64,000 bases of DNA from Polaromonas sp. (GCF_030689685.1 NZ_JAUYEY010000046.1:1-64000); one strand, 5' to 3'. Shown: positions 1 through 9,030, numbered from the stretch's first letter. Made by a program: numbers and translations. Notes: generated from the letters alone by a model not told the origin.

Positions 1-135
1 CCAGCGCGCGCAGCGTCACGTGCCAAGCTCGATCACAACGCTGCGCCTGCTGCTGAGCGTCGCACTCGCAAGCGCCCTGGGTCATTGCCCGCATTGCCAT
101 TGGATAAGTCCGAGACTAAACTTATGACACAGTAA
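1..135 (+). other. Possible 3' end of a gene entering from the left edge
   Basis: Frame 1 is open from the first base to a TAA at 133-135 and gives 44 residues rich in Ala and Arg, ending in KSETKLMTQ. It would converge on kynA with only 2 bp between the stops. I recognise no family, and a stretch this short can be open by chance in GC-rich DNA, so this is only a candidate C-terminus. Confidence 0.25.
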
Positions 136-137
136 GA

Positions 138-977
138 CTACAAATCCGTCCGCAATTTCCAGATCTCCGGAAACAACACCACATCCAGCATCTTGCGCAG
201 GTAACTCACACCACTGGTGCCGCCGGTGCCGCGTTTGAAGCCGATCACGCGCTCTACCGTGGTGACATGCCGGAAGCGCCAGAGGCGGAAGGCGTCTTCG
301 AGGTCGGTGAGCTCTTCGCCGAGCTGGTACAGGTCAAAGTACTGCTTGGGGTCGCGGTAGACCACCAGCCAGGCCTGCTCGACCGCATCGCTTTCAACAT
401 AGCCCTGGGTCCAGTCACGCTGCGTGTGGCTGGCCGGCACGGGCAGGCCGCGTCTGGCCAGCAGGCGCAGCGCCTCGTCGTACAGCGAGGGTGCTTCAAA
501 CGCGGTTTGCACCTGCGCCAGCAGATCGGGCCGGTGTGCGTGTGGCTTGAGCATGGCGGCGTTTTTGTTGCCCAGGGCAAACTCGAGGCAGCGGTATTGC
601 GCGCTCTGAAAGCCGCTGGAGTTGGCCAGGTAGGGACGGATCGCACTGTACTCAGGCGGCGTCATGGTGGCCAGCACGTCCCAGGCGTGCACCAGCTGCT
701 CCATGATGCGGCTCACGCGCGCGAGCTTCTTGAAGGCGTCACCGAGTTCGTCGCTTGCCACATTGGCAATGGCCGCGCGCAGCTCATGCAGCATCAGTTT
801 CATCCACAACTCGCTGGTCTGGTGTTGCACGATGAACAGCAGCTCGTCGTGTGCGGGCGACAGCGGCTTTTGCGCACCCAGTATGGCGTCGAGCTGCAGG
901 TAGTCGCCGTAACTCATGTCGCGGCTGAAGTCGAGTTGCGCTTTTTCGTCGGCGACGATTTTCTCGGGGATGCTCAT
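138..977 (-). CDS. kynA: Tryptophan 2,3-dioxygenase
   Basis: This cytosolic haem enzyme opens the indole ring of L-tryptophan to give N-formylkynurenine, the first step of the kynurenine pathway. The protein is 279 aa, normal for the bacterial family. The N-terminal third has the substrate-pocket segment [11 protein letters not shown], and the C-terminal part has [14 protein letters not shown] followed by GTGGTSG; by family knowledge the His in that segment is the axial haem ligand. It is the last gene of kynB-kynU-kynA, and its ATG lies 1 bp after the kynU stop, so translational coupling is likely. The full motif set makes the call secure. Confidence 0.97.
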   Translation of the reverse strand: MSIPEKIVADEKAQLDFSRDMSYGDYLQLDAILGAQKPLSPAHDELLFIVQHQTSELWMKLMLHELRAAIANVASDELGDAFKKLARVSRIMEQLVHAWDVLATMTPPEYSAIRPYLANSSGFQSAQYRCLEFALGNKNAAMLKPHAHRPDLLAQVQTAFEAPSLYDEALRLLARRGLPVPASHTQRDWTQGYVESDAVEQAWLVVYRDPKQYFDLYQLGEELTDLEDAFRLWRFRHVTTVERVIGFKRGTGGTSGVSYLRKMLDVVLFPEIWKLRTDL

Positions 978-978
978 G

Positions 979-2340
979 TCATGTCACCGCGTGTTTCTGG
1001 TTGAATTCAGGCTTTTGCCACTCGGCGGTTTCCAGCACCTGCAACAAGTGCTCCACCGCATGCCAGACGTCTTCAAAGCCGATGTACAGCGGTGTAAAGC
1101 CGAAGCGCAGGATGTCCGGCTGCCGGCCGTCACCGGACCCGGCGCGGAAGTCGCCGAGCACGCCGCGCGCAATCAGCGCCTGCACGATGGCGTAGGCGCC
1201 TGAGTCACCGTCGCCGGGCCGCCCCAAGACGGTGACGGCCCCCTCGGGGGGCAGCGACCCGCGAAGCGGCGGAGCGTGGGGGCCTTGGCTCCTGCTCAGG
1301 CAGACCTGTGAGCCGCGTTGCGCATGGTCGCGTGGCGTGACCAGGCCCAGGCCATGGCCGGCACAACGTTCTTCAACCAGCGTGATGAACAGGTCGGTCA
1401 GCGCCAGCGACTTGCTGCGTAGCGCGTCCATGCCGCCCACGGCTTCGGCAGCACCAAAAACATCAAGCCCGCATTCGAGTGCGGCCAGGCTCAAGATCGG
1501 CTGCGTGCCGCACAAATAACGCGTGATGCCTGCCGCAGGCCGGTAGTTGGGCGTGAATGCAAACGGCGCCGCGTGGCCCCACCATCCCGAGAGCGGTTGG
1601 CGGAAGCGGTCAGCATGTTGGGGCTTCACCCAGACAAAAGCCGGCGCGCCCGGCCCGCCATTGAGGTATTTGTAGCCGCAGCCAACGGCAAAGTCTGCTT
1701 GGGCAGCGTGCAGATCAACCGGCACCGCGCCAGCGCTGTGCGCCAGGTCCCACACCGTCAGACAACCAGCCGCATGTGCAGCGGCCGTCAACGCTGCCAT
1801 GTCATGCATCGCACCCGTGCGGTAGTTGACATGGGTCAGCATCAGCACGGCGGCGGCTTTGTCCAGCGCGTCCAGGATGCCTTCGGGCTCAACCAGCCGC
1901 AGGTTATAGCCACGCTCGCGGCACAGGCCTTCGGCAATGTAGAGGTCAGTCGGAAAGTTGCTGCGTTCACTGACGATGACTTTTTTGCCCGGCGCCTCCT
2001 CTGCGGCCATGCTGATGGCTGCGCTGAGCACCTTGTAGAGGTTGATCGAGGTGCTGTCGGTGACCACCACCTCGCCGGGGCCTGCACCAACGAGCGCGGC
2101 GATCTTGTCGCCCAGGCGCTGCGGCAGGTCAAACCATCCGGCGCTGTTCCAGGAGCGGATCAGGTCCTGGCCCCATTCTTGTGTAATGACCTCGGCCACG
2201 CGCGCAGCTGCGGTTTTGGGCAACACGCCCAGGGAGTTGCCATCCAGGTAAATCACCCCTTGAGGCAGAGTGAACTGGTGGCGTAGTTCGCGCAGGGGGT
2301 CTTGTGCATCGAGTGCGCGGCAATCTTGTTGGGTGGTCAT
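979..2340 (-). CDS. kynU: Kynureninase, with an in-frame repeat-derived insert
   Basis: This PLP enzyme cleaves kynurenine (or 3-hydroxykynurenine) to anthranilate and alanine. The fold-type I signature is clear: YLDGNSLG near the N-terminus, [11 protein letters not shown], the DLAHSAGA segment and the PLP-lysine region [11 protein letters not shown]. At 453 aa it is about 35 residues longer than usual. The excess sits between GSQVCLS and [13 protein letters not shown], where the usual proteins run on directly; here about 28 residues (starting [10 protein letters not shown]) are encoded by a dispersed GGCCCCC repeat at 1208-1284. A second small excess, SGDGRQ, lies just before [12 protein letters not shown]. 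All catalytic segments remain, so activity is plausible but untested. Confidence 0.93.
   Translation of the reverse strand: MTTQQDCRALDAQDPLRELRHQFTLPQGVIYLDGNSLGVLPKTAAARVAEVITQEWGQDLIRSWNSAGWFDLPQRLGDKIAALVGAGPGEVVVTDSTSINLYKVLSAAISMAAEEAPGKKVIVSERSNFPTDLYIAEGLCRERGYNLRLVEPEGILDALDKAAAVLMLTHVNYRTGAMHDMAALTAAAHAAGCLTVWDLAHSAGAVPVDLHAAQADFAVGCGYKYLNGGPGAPAFVWVKPQHADRFRQPLSGWWGHAAPFAFTPNYRPAAGITRYLCGTQPILSLAALECGLDVFGAAEAVGGMDALRSKSLALTDLFITLVEERCAGHGLGLVTPRDHAQRGSQVCLSRSQGPHAPPLRGSLPPEGAVTVLGRPGDGDSGAYAIVQALIARGVLGDFRAGSGDGRQPDILRFGFTPLYIGFEDVWHAVEHLLQVLETAEWQKPEFNQKHAVT
1208..1284. repeat. Dispersed GGCCCCC-type repeat inside kynU
   Basis: The + strand shows the core GGCCCCCTCGGGGGGCAG, then CGACC and finally GTGGGGGCC. 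The same blocks in the same order occur at 18200-18293 and 7279-7369, and a related form at 28701-28761. It is read in frame by kynU as about 25-28 extra residues. The length is a multiple of three and introduces no stop. Confidence 0.8.
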
Positions 2341-2354
2341 GGTGTTTTCGGTTT

Positions 2355-3035
2355 TTACTCCCTCGCCCCTGTGGGGAGAGGGCGGGGGTGAGGGGCCAGC
2401 TCGCGCAATTCACGAAGAATTGCTCGCACAGGCGAAGCATCGGCCTGCATCAGTTTCAGCGGCAGCGCAATCAGCTCGTAGTCGCCGGCGGGCACGTCGT
2501 CGAGCACCAGGTTTTCCAACACGCGCAAATCGTGTTTGAGCAGCATGTGGTGACTTGGCAGATCGGGGCTGGTGGACGGGTCCACGCTGGGCGTGTCGAT
2601 GCCGATCAATGCTATGTTTTTAGTAGCTAACAACGCAAGCGTGGCAGGGGCCAAGGCCGTAAATGATGCCCAATCCTGGCTGGCGACCACAGACGTACGC
2701 AGCAGCACACGCGGTGGCATGTCCTGCAAGGCATGGGCAATGTGCTGCGGCTCGACCAGCGGCCCGCAGTCCAGGCAGTGGATCACGCGGCAGGGCCCGA
2801 GGTAAGGTAGCAAATCCACCGCCCCAATCGCTGGCGCGCCGTTGGCATAGTGCATGGGCGCATCGGCATGCGCACCGGTGTGTGGCGACAGGGTGAGGGT
2901 GTTGACGTTGACCGGGCAGTCAGGCGACAGCGCAAAGTGCAGCTTCTGTGAGTACGCCGCGTCGCCCGGAAACACGGCGGCGTGTTCGTCCACGGCGGGC
3001 GAAATGTCCCAGATCCGGCGCTGCAAAGTTGTCAT
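2355..3035 (-). CDS. kynB: Arylformamidase (kynurenine formamidase)
   Basis: KynB hydrolyses N-formylkynurenine to kynurenine and formate, linking KynA to KynU. The 226-aa protein belongs to the metal-dependent cyclase-like family: it starts with WDISPAVDE and has the metal-binding segment [12 protein letters not shown] near residue 55, with [12 protein letters not shown] further on. It is the first gene of the operon. The last residues, [12 protein letters not shown], are encoded by a separate palindromic repeat at 2357-2397, so the native C-terminus was probably around ILRELREL and has been extended by read-through into the repeat. The kynU start follows 14 bp after the kynB stop. Confidence 0.94.
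   Translation of the reverse strand: MTTLQRRIWDISPAVDEHAAVFPGDAAYSQKLHFALSPDCPVNVNTLTLSPHTGAHADAPMHYANGAPAIGAVDLLPYLGPCRVIHCLDCGPLVEPQHIAHALQDMPPRVLLRTSVVASQDWASFTALAPATLALLATKNIALIGIDTPSVDPSTSPDLPSHHMLLKHDLRVLENLVLDDVPAGDYELIALPLKLMQADASPVRAILRELRELAPHPRPLPTGARE
2357..2397. repeat. Palindromic dispersed repeat at the kynB-kynU junction
   Basis: The + strand reads CTCCCTCGCCCCTGTGGGGA followed by GAGGGCGGGGGTGAGGGG, a GC-rich imperfect inverted repeat. Elements of this type are common between genes in many proteobacteria and give the telltale peptide PHPRPLP when translated. Here it encodes the end of KynB. A related palindrome lies at 23163-23205. Confidence 0.7.
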
Positions 3036-3152
3036 GGTTTTGAAGTTATCACCACCAAAAAACTGTGGTGTCGGTTATTTCCAACAGACGCCGAAATACA
3101 TCGCTGCGGCGCCACTACCCGCTCGGCGGTACATTCTCAGGCTGCGTGCCGA

Positions 3153-3164
3153 TACACGCGTGTA
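3153..3164. promoter_or_regulatory. Candidate operator between kynB and the SDR gene
   Basis: TACACGCGTGTA is a perfect 12-bp palindrome in the 161-bp divergent gap. A second dyad, CACCAC/GTGGTG at 3050-3070, lies just upstream of the kynB start. Either could bind a regulator of the kyn operon (in relatives an Lrp-type KynR is known), but no regulator gene is in view and the assignment is inference. Confidence 0.3.
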
Positions 3165-3196
3165 CACGACTCTTCAACAACCATTCGAGGTAAAAC

Positions 3197-3955
3197 ATGA
3201 ATTCAGGCGACAGGGGCAAAGTGGCATTGGTGACCGGCGCGGGCACCGGCATTGGCAAGGCGGTGGCGCTGGCCTTGATACGTGAGGGCTACCGCGTGGC
3301 TTTGGTGGGGCGCCGTGTTGAGCCTTTGAACCAGGTGGCAGCCGAGTCTGGCAGCGACGCTGCGCTGGCCGTTCCTTGCGACGTCAGCCAGCCAGAGGCG
3401 GTGCGCGCGGCTTTTGACAAGGTGTCGCAGACCTTTGGCCGGCTGGACCTGCTGTTCAACAACGCCGGTGTCGGTGCGCCACCGGTGCCCATGGAAGAGT
3501 TGACGTTCGAGCAATGGAAAAACGTGGTCAACATCAACCTGACCGGCTCTTTTTTGTGTGCGCAGCAGGCAATCCGGCTGATGAAGGCCCAGTCCCCCCA
3601 GGGTGGGCGCATCATCAACAACGGCTCAATTTCAGCCCATGCGCCGCGCCCCCACTCGGCGCCCTACACGGCAACCAAACATGCGATCACCGGTCTGACC
3701 AAATCGATCTCACTCGATTGCCGCCACTTCAACATTGCCTGCGGGCAAATTGACATTGGCAACGCGCAGACCGAGATGGCTGCACGCATGGCCAAAGGCG
3801 TGCCGCAGGCTAACGGCGAGGTGGCGATTGAGCCGCTGATGGACGTCAACCATGTGGCCGACGCGGTGGTTCACATGGCAGCCCTGCCGCTGGCCACCAA
3901 TGTACAATTCATGACCATCATGGCCACAAAAATGCCGTTTGTCGGGCGTGGCTAA
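3197..3955 (+). CDS. SDR family oxidoreductase, substrate unknown
   Basis: This is a classical short-chain dehydrogenase/reductase of 252 aa. The nucleotide-binding motif TGAGTGIG is at about residues 14-21, NNAG near 88-91, and the catalytic Ser region NGSISAH is followed by the YTATK Tyr-Lys pair. The substrate cannot be read from the sequence. It faces away from kynB and ends 4 bp before the convergent argF stop, so it is probably its own transcription unit. An AGG at 3188-3190 just upstream could serve as a weak ribosome-binding site. Confidence 0.85.
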   Translation: MNSGDRGKVALVTGAGTGIGKAVALALIREGYRVALVGRRVEPLNQVAAESGSDAALAVPCDVSQPEAVRAAFDKVSQTFGRLDLLFNNAGVGAPPVPMEELTFEQWKNVVNINLTGSFLCAQQAIRLMKAQSPQGGRIINNGSISAHAPRPHSAPYTATKHAITGLTKSISLDCRHFNIACGQIDIGNAQTEMAARMAKGVPQANGEVAIEPLMDVNHVADAVVHMAALPLATNVQFMTIMATKMPFVGRG

Positions 3956-3959
3956 AAGG

Positions 3960-4895
3960 TCAGGGCAACTGGCCCAGCAGCAAAAACTCCATCAGCGCCT
4001 TTTGCACGTGTAGTCTGTTTTCAGCCTCGTCCCAGACCACCGACTGCGGCCCGTCAATCACATCGGCCTCAACTTCCTCGCCCCGGTGCGCCGGCAGGCA
4101 GTGCATGAACAGTGCATCAGGTTTGGCGGCCTTCATCATCTCGCTGTCCACACACCATTCGGCAAAGGCCTTTTTGCGCGCTTCGTTTTCGGCCTCGTAA
4201 CCCATGCTGGTCCAGACATCGGTGGTGACCAGATCGGCGCCGGCGCAGGCCTGCATCGGGTCCTTGAAGACCTGGTAGCTGTCGGCAGAGCGGATGCCTG
4301 CCACCGACTGGTCAACTTCGTAGCCGCTGGGCGTGCTCAGGTGCACCTTGAAGCCGAGGATTTCGCTGGCCTGCAGCCAGGTGTTGGCCATGTTGTTGCC
4401 GTCGCCGACCCAGGCCACCGTCTTGCCTTTGATAGAACCGCGGTGTTCGATGTAGGTGAAGATGTCGGCCAGGATTTGGCAGGGGTGAAACTCGTTGGTC
4501 AGGCCGTTGATCACCGGCACGCGCGAATGCTCGGCAAACTGGTCAATCTTGGTTTGCTCGTAGGTGCGGATCATCACCAGATCGACCATGCGGCTGATGA
4601 CCCGGGCGCTGTCGGCCACCGGCTCGGCACGGCCGAGCTGGCTGTCGCCGGTGGTCAGGTGCACCACGCTGCCGCCTAGCTGATACATGCCAGCCTCAAA
4701 ACTGACGCGGGTGCGGGTGGAGGCTTTCTCGAAAATCATGGCCAGGGTGCGGTCCACCAGCGGCTGGTGTTTGTCGTAGGCCTTGAATTTTTTTTTGATC
4801 AGCGCCGCGCGCTCAAAAATATAGGCGTATTCGGCGGCGTTGAAGTCGCTGAATTGCAGGTAATGGCGGATTTCCTGGCCCGCTGCGGCGCTCAC
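3960..4895 (-). CDS. argF: Ornithine carbamoyltransferase
   Basis: ArgF condenses ornithine with carbamoyl phosphate to citrulline in arginine biosynthesis. The 311-aa protein has the carbamoyl-phosphate site STRTR at residues 59-63, HPCQILAD in the middle and HCLPAHRG near the C-terminus. I chose the GTG at 4893-4895: it overlaps the argD stop in GTGA, and the protein then begins just before RHYLQFSDF, where family members start. The longer open frame upstream lies inside argD and is a shadow. With argD it forms a two-gene arginine operon. Confidence 0.96.
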   Translation of the reverse strand: MSAAAGQEIRHYLQFSDFNAAEYAYIFERAALIKKKFKAYDKHQPLVDRTLAMIFEKASTRTRVSFEAGMYQLGGSVVHLTTGDSQLGRAEPVADSARVISRMVDLVMIRTYEQTKIDQFAEHSRVPVINGLTNEFHPCQILADIFTYIEHRGSIKGKTVAWVGDGNNMANTWLQASEILGFKVHLSTPSGYEVDQSVAGIRSADSYQVFKDPMQACAGADLVTTDVWTSMGYEAENEARKKAFAEWCVDSEMMKAAKPDALFMHCLPAHRGEEVEADVIDGPQSVVWDEAENRLHVQKALMEFLLLGQLP

Positions 4896-6115
4896 GGCTT
4901 TTCTCCGAGCAACTGCTTGATCAGCGGGCACAGGATGGCGACGATTTCGTCGGCTTCCGCCTCGGTCAGGATCAGCGGCGGCACCAGGCGGATCACGGTG
5001 TCGGCGGTCACGCTGAGCAGCAGGCCGTTGTCGGCAGCACGTTTGAGAATTTCCCCGCAAGGTTTGGCCAGGTCGATGCCCAGCATCAGCCCCAGGCCGC
5101 GGATCTCGCGCACGCCGCCAGACTTGAGCTCAGCCGCCAGCTCGCGCGTCAGCCCGGCTTTCAGGTTGGCGCCCACCTGGGCCGCATGGGCCAGCAGGCC
5201 GTCTTCTTCCATGATGCGTATCGTCTCGATACCAGCCCGCATGGCCAGCGGATTGCCGCCAAAGGTGGTCCCGTGGTTGCCCGGGCCAAAAATATGGGCG
5301 GCTTTCGGGCCCGCCACCACCGCGCCAATCGGCACGCCTGAGCCCAGGCCTTTGGCCAGCGGCATCACGTCGGGCTTGATGCCGGCCCACTGGTGGGCGA
5401 ACCATTTGCCGGTACGGCCCATGCCGCACTGCACCTCGTCGATCATCAGCAGCCAGTCGTTCTGGTCGCACAGCGCGCGCACCTGCCGCAGGTAGTCGGC
5501 GCTCATCGGGTTGATGCCGCCTTCGCCCTGAATCGCTTCAAAAAACACCGCAACCACGTTCGGGTTGTCGGCGGTGGCCTGCTCGAGCGCCTTCACGTCG
5601 TTCAGCGGCACGCGGATAAAACCCTCGACCAGCGGGCCAAAACCGGCCTGAACTTTTGGGTTGCCGGTGGCGCTCAGGGTGGCAATGCTGCGGCCGTGGA
5701 AGGCTTTTTCATACACCACAATCTCAGGGCGGTTGATGCCCTTGTCGTGACCAAACTTGCGGGCCAGCTTCAGTGCCGCTTCGTTGGCTTCCAGGCCGGT
5801 TGAGCAGAAAAACACGTTTTCCAGGCCTGATAGCTCGACCAGTTTGGCCGCCAGTATTTCCTGGCCGGGCACATGGTAGTAGTTGGAGCTGTGGATGATT
5901 TTTGCGATCTGGTCTTGCAGCGCGGGCACCAGACGCGGGTGGTTGTGGCCCAGGGTGTTGACAGCAATGCCGCCCAGGCCGTCCAGGTACGCCTTGCCAT
6001 TGACATCCCAGACACGGCAGCCCTGGCCATGCGACAGCGCTATCGGCAGGCGTCCGTAGGTGTTCATCACATGCGGGGAGGCGGCTTCGATGTGGGCGGG
6101 CAGGGCAGTGGTCAT
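4892..6115 (-). CDS. argD: Acetylornithine aminotransferase
   Basis: This class III PLP aminotransferase converts N-acetylglutamate semialdehyde to N2-acetylornithine, and may also serve lysine synthesis as a succinyl-DAP aminotransferase. The 407-aa protein shows TGLEANEAALKLAR near residue 105, the cofactor segment MIDEVQCGMGRTGKW and the PLP-lysine region LAKGLGSGVPIG. It is the promoter-proximal gene of argD-argF and overlaps argF by 4 bp. The intergenic space with the divergent DUF3579 gene is about 230 bp. Confidence 0.95.
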   Translation of the reverse strand: MTTALPAHIEAASPHVMNTYGRLPIALSHGQGCRVWDVNGKAYLDGLGGIAVNTLGHNHPRLVPALQDQIAKIIHSSNYYHVPGQEILAAKLVELSGLENVFFCSTGLEANEAALKLARKFGHDKGINRPEIVVYEKAFHGRSIATLSATGNPKVQAGFGPLVEGFIRVPLNDVKALEQATADNPNVVAVFFEAIQGEGGINPMSADYLRQVRALCDQNDWLLMIDEVQCGMGRTGKWFAHQWAGIKPDVMPLAKGLGSGVPIGAVVAGPKAAHIFGPGNHGTTFGGNPLAMRAGIETIRIMEEDGLLAHAAQVGANLKAGLTRELAAELKSGGVREIRGLGLMLGIDLAKPCGEILKRAADNGLLLSVTADTVIRLVPPLILTEAEADEIVAILCPLIKQLLGEKP

Positions 6116-6245
6116 GGGAAAAACTCCGGGAGCGTGGCAAAAACAGGAGGCTGCGGGTGATGCGGCAGGTCTGAAGTGATTTTAGGCGCAGGCCTTGCAG
6201 CCTTTTGTGACGATGCTGCATCACAGCGATGCGCCGACCGGTGCT

Positions 6246-6274
6246 TTGAAAATCGGTCTCAAGTCTTATATAAG
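6246..6274 (+). promoter_or_regulatory. Probable sigma-70 promoter of the DUF3579 gene
   Basis: TTGAAA at 6246-6251 and TATAAG at 6269-6274 are separated by exactly 17 bp, a near-consensus sigma-70 promoter on the + strand about 70 bp before the chosen start. No operator is obvious. Confidence 0.6.
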
Positions 6275-6343
6275 ATAGAATCATTGTGCACTGCAGCATT
6301 AGGCGATATCCCCGTCTTTGGCAGGCGACACACCTTCAACCCG

Positions 6344-6655
6344 ATGGTCTCCAACTCCGCCAAAGAAGTCTTTATCCAGGGCGTCACCCGCGACGGCAAG
6401 ACCTTTCGCCCCAGCGACTGGGCCGACCGGCTGTGCGGGGTGATGAGCCAGTTCCGACCCGGCGGGCCACAACCTGGCAGCCACCTGACTTATTCACCGT
6501 GGTGTGTGCCTACCGTGATCAACGGCGTCAAATGCGTGGTGGTCAACAGCGAGCTGCGCGAGGTCGAGCCCATGGCTTGGGACTTTGCAATCAACTTCGC
6601 GAAAGACAACGATCTGCAAATGGCCGAAGCCTGTTTGCTTCCGGACAAGCCATAA
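6344..6655 (+). CDS. DUF3579 family protein
   Basis: A small soluble protein of 103 aa of unknown function. The start chosen is the ATG at 6344, giving MVSNSAKEVFIQGVT, which fits the usual family length of about 100 aa; longer starts would put the promoter at 6246-6274 inside the gene. Conserved-looking parts are RPSDWADRLCG and INFAKDNDL near the end. It sits divergent from argD, a pairing I recall from Burkholderiales, but this does not assign a role in arginine synthesis. It ends at a strong terminator. Confidence 0.8.
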   Translation: MVSNSAKEVFIQGVTRDGKTFRPSDWADRLCGVMSQFRPGGPQPGSHLTYSPWCVPTVINGVKCVVVNSELREVEPMAWDFAINFAKDNDLQMAEACLLPDKP

Positions 6656-6705
6656 AGCTACTGCGCAGGCACGATGCGCCGCTGCGTCCGGACTGAAGCG
6701 GGAAA

Positions 6706-6735
6706 CAAAAAAGCCGTCTTGCGACGGCTTTTTTG
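6706..6735. terminator. Bidirectional rho-independent terminator between DUF3579 and rpsT
   Basis: AAAAAAGCCGTC, a TTGC loop, then GACGGCTTTTTT: a perfect stem with an A-run on one side and a T-run on the other, so it can stop transcription from both convergent genes. Confidence 0.9.
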
Positions 6736-6803
6736 CTTTGCTGGCAGCGCACCCTGCGAAACGGCGGACTGATCAGATCAGTCCGGGCGATGGACCTGAG
6801 TGA

Positions 6804-7115
6804 TCAGGCCGCTTTGGGGGCGGCGAGGGCGAGGACCTTCACCTTGGTTGACAGGCGGCTCTTGTCGCGAGCGGCCTTGTTCTTGTGGAAGATGCCCTTG
6901 TCGGCAATCGTGTCCACAATGCTCTGCGCCTTGGCGAAGAGCTCGGTGGCTTTGGTCTTGTCGCCGGCGATGACAGCTTTTTCGACGTTTTTCACGGCGG
7001 TGCGGTACTTCGAGCGCAGCGAGGTGTTGGCGGCGTTGAGTTTGGTGTCCTGGCGGACGCGTTTGCGGCCTGAGGCCAGGCGGGGGTTCTTTTTCTTGGG
7101 TTTGGCGGTAGCCAT
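6804..7115 (-). CDS. rpsT: 30S ribosomal protein S20
   Basis: S20 is a primary binder of 16S rRNA in small-subunit assembly. The 103-aa protein begins [19 protein letters not shown], is very basic and helical, and has the typical RSKYRTAVK and [15 protein letters not shown] segments, with a short Ala-rich tail. It is monocistronic, has a TATAAT box upstream and a strong terminator downstream, and is divergent from murJ as in many betaproteobacteria. Confidence 0.97.
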   Translation of the reverse strand: MATAKPKKKNPRLASGRKRVRQDTKLNAANTSLRSKYRTAVKNVEKAVIAGDKTKATELFAKAQSIVDTIADKGIFHKNKAARDKSRLSTKVKVLALAAPKAA

Positions 7116-7172
7116 AATTAATTCCTTTAATCCGGGGAGGAGTTCGGCGGATGATGCTTAGCAAAGCCTTCC

Positions 7173-7178
7173 ATTATA
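7173..7178 (-). promoter_or_regulatory. -10 box of the rpsT promoter
   Basis: The minus strand reads TATAAT 58 bp upstream of the rpsT start. I see no good -35 hexamer 16-18 bp further upstream, so only the -10 element is claimed. Confidence 0.5.
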
Positions 7179-7198
7179 CCCCCACGCTCCCCACTGCG

Positions 7199-7369
7199 TG
7201 TGGTCGCTGCCCCCCAAGGGGGCGCGGCCCCTGCTTGAAAAATACCGGTTCATGGATCGGCGGGGTTCTTAAACCAGCCGGGGCCGCAGAACCGGCTCCG
7301 CCGGGCCGCAGGCGCAGCGGCCCCCTCGGGGGGGGCAGGGAGTTACACGAAGTGAACGACCGTGGGGGC
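7199..7369. repeat. Two GGCCCCC-type repeats head to head between rpsT and murJ
   Basis: The right copy (about 7279-7369) closely matches 18200-18293: both run GGGCCGCAGGCGCAGCGG, then CCCCCTCGGGGGG, a GTTACACG/GCTACACG block and CGACCGTGGGGGC. The left part (7199-7238) is the reverse complement of the same unit's ends (GGTCGCTGCCCCCC, then GGCCCCTGCTTG). The whole is a large imperfect inverted repeat ending 28 bp before the murJ GTG. Confidence 0.75.
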
Positions 7370-7397
7370 ACTACTGTATGGGCCTTAAACTCCCGCT

Positions 7398-8963
7398 GTG
7401 TCACTTTTCAAAGCCGCCTCCACCGTTTCCCTGTTGACCCTGGTGTCCCGGATCACCGGCTTGGTGCGCGAACTGCTGATGGCCTCGACCTTTGGCGCCA
7501 GTGCCATGACCGACGCCTTCAACGTCGCTTTCCGCATCCCCAACCTGTTTCGCCGGTTGTTTGCCGAAGGGGCGTTCAGCCAGGCCTTTGTGCCGGTGCT
7601 GGCGGCCAGCCATGCCAAAGACGGTGAAGCCGCCACCAAACTGCTGATCGACCGTGTCGCGACCCTGCTGACCTGGGCGCTGCTGTTGACCTGTGTGATC
7701 GGCGTGGCGGCGGCGCCAGTCCTGGTCTGGATGATGGCCAGCGGCCTCAAGCAGGACCCGCGCGGCTTTGAGGCTGCCGTTTTCATGACGCGCTGGATGT
7801 TCCCCTACATCGGCTTCATGTCGCTGGTGGCCCTGTCGGCCGGCATCCTGAACACCTGGAAGCGCTTCGCCGTGCCGGCCGCCACACCGGTGTTGCTGAA
7901 CCTGTCGATGATAGGCGCCGCATGGCTGGGCGCGCCCTGGTTCAAGGCGCAGGGCATCGAGCCGATTTACGCCATGGGCGCGGGTGTGATGCTGGGCGGC
8001 CTGCTGCAACTGTCGATTCAGATCCCGGCACTGTTGAAAATGGGGTTGCTGCCCAGGATCGGCCTGAGCCTGACGACCATCCGCCTGGCCTGGGCCGATT
8101 CGGGCACCCGCAACATCGCGCGCCTGATGGTGCCGGCCCTGCTGGGCGTGAGCGTCGCGCAGGTCTCGCTGCTGATCAATACCCAGATTGCCTCGCACAT
8201 GGTGCCGGGCAGCGTCAGCTGGCTGACCTACGCGGACCGCCTGATGGAGTTCCCGACCGCCATGCTGGGTGTGGCGATCGGCGTGGTGCTGATGCCGCAA
8301 CTGGCTGCGGCCAAGGCAGCCGACGACGCCGATAAGTATTCCGCCATGCTGGACTGGGGCCTGCGCATCGTGGTGCTGCTGGCGGTGCCCAGTGCGGTGG
8401 CGCTGCTGACCTTTGCCCAGCCGCTGGTCGCCACGCTGTATCACTATGGGGCGTTCACCGACCGGGATGTGCAGCAGACCACCACGGCGCTCATGGGATA
8501 CGGCGCCGGCCTGGTCGGGTTGGTGGCCATCAAGGTGCTGGCGCCGGGCTTTTACGCCAGCCAGGACATCCGCACCCCCGTGAAGATTGCGGTGGTGGTG
8601 CTGGTGATTACACAACTGCTGAACCTGGCGCTGGTGCCGTTTTTCCAGCACGCCGGGCTGGCGCTGGCGATCGGCATAGGCGCACTGATCAATGCCGTGT
8701 GGCTGCTGCTGGGTCTGCGCAAGCGCGGCAGTTACCGCCCGGCACCCGGCTGGGGGGTGTTTGCGCTGCAGGTGCTCGCAGCCAGTGCCCTGCTGGCGGT
8801 GTTTTTGCTGTGGTCGGCGCAGGCCGTCAGCTGGACCGGGCTGCGGGCCGAATCCTTTAAGAGAATCGGGCTTCTGGCCCTTGTCCTGTTTGCCTCGGCT
8901 GCTATCTATTTCGGAGCGCTCTGGGCTGCTGGCCTGAAAATTCGCAAGCTCATGCGCCGCTGA
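7398..8963 (+). CDS. murJ: Lipid II flippase MurJ
   Basis: MurJ (MviN) is an inner-membrane MOP-superfamily protein that flips lipid II for peptidoglycan synthesis. The 521-aa sequence has about 14 hydrophobic helices and the family hallmarks SRITGLVRELLMAS and FRIPNLFRRLFAEGAFSQAFVP near the N-terminus, with conserved Arg residues, and FYASQDIRTPVKIA around residue 395. The start is a GTG placed so that the first helix is complete. It is divergent from rpsT and followed 67 bp later by the SirB1-like gene. Confidence 0.95.
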   Translation: MSLFKAASTVSLLTLVSRITGLVRELLMASTFGASAMTDAFNVAFRIPNLFRRLFAEGAFSQAFVPVLAASHAKDGEAATKLLIDRVATLLTWALLLTCVIGVAAAPVLVWMMASGLKQDPRGFEAAVFMTRWMFPYIGFMSLVALSAGILNTWKRFAVPAATPVLLNLSMIGAAWLGAPWFKAQGIEPIYAMGAGVMLGGLLQLSIQIPALLKMGLLPRIGLSLTTIRLAWADSGTRNIARLMVPALLGVSVAQVSLLINTQIASHMVPGSVSWLTYADRLMEFPTAMLGVAIGVVLMPQLAAAKAADDADKYSAMLDWGLRIVVLLAVPSAVALLTFAQPLVATLYHYGAFTDRDVQQTTTALMGYGAGLVGLVAIKVLAPGFYASQDIRTPVKIAVVVLVITQLLNLALVPFFQHAGLALAIGIGALINAVWLLLGLRKRGSYRPAPGWGVFALQVLAASALLAVFLLWSAQAVSWTGLRAESFKRIGLLALVLFASAAIYFGALWAAGLKIRKLMRR

Positions 8964-9030
8964 AGTGCCGGTAACGGCTGGTAAACACCTGGCACTCGCC
9001 TCGCCCGCCGGTTTGTGAGAAAGTAGCGCC

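Noticed and set aside
2602-2660. An in-frame copy of the TAGC dispersed element inside kynB
   Set aside because: GCTATGTTTTTAGTAGCTAAC resembles the element, but the KynB protein has normal length here, so insertion is not supported.
3960-5060. A longer argF with 55 extra N-terminal residues
   Set aside because: The extra codons lie inside argD in another frame; the GTG at 4893-4895 gives the family length and couples to the argD stop.
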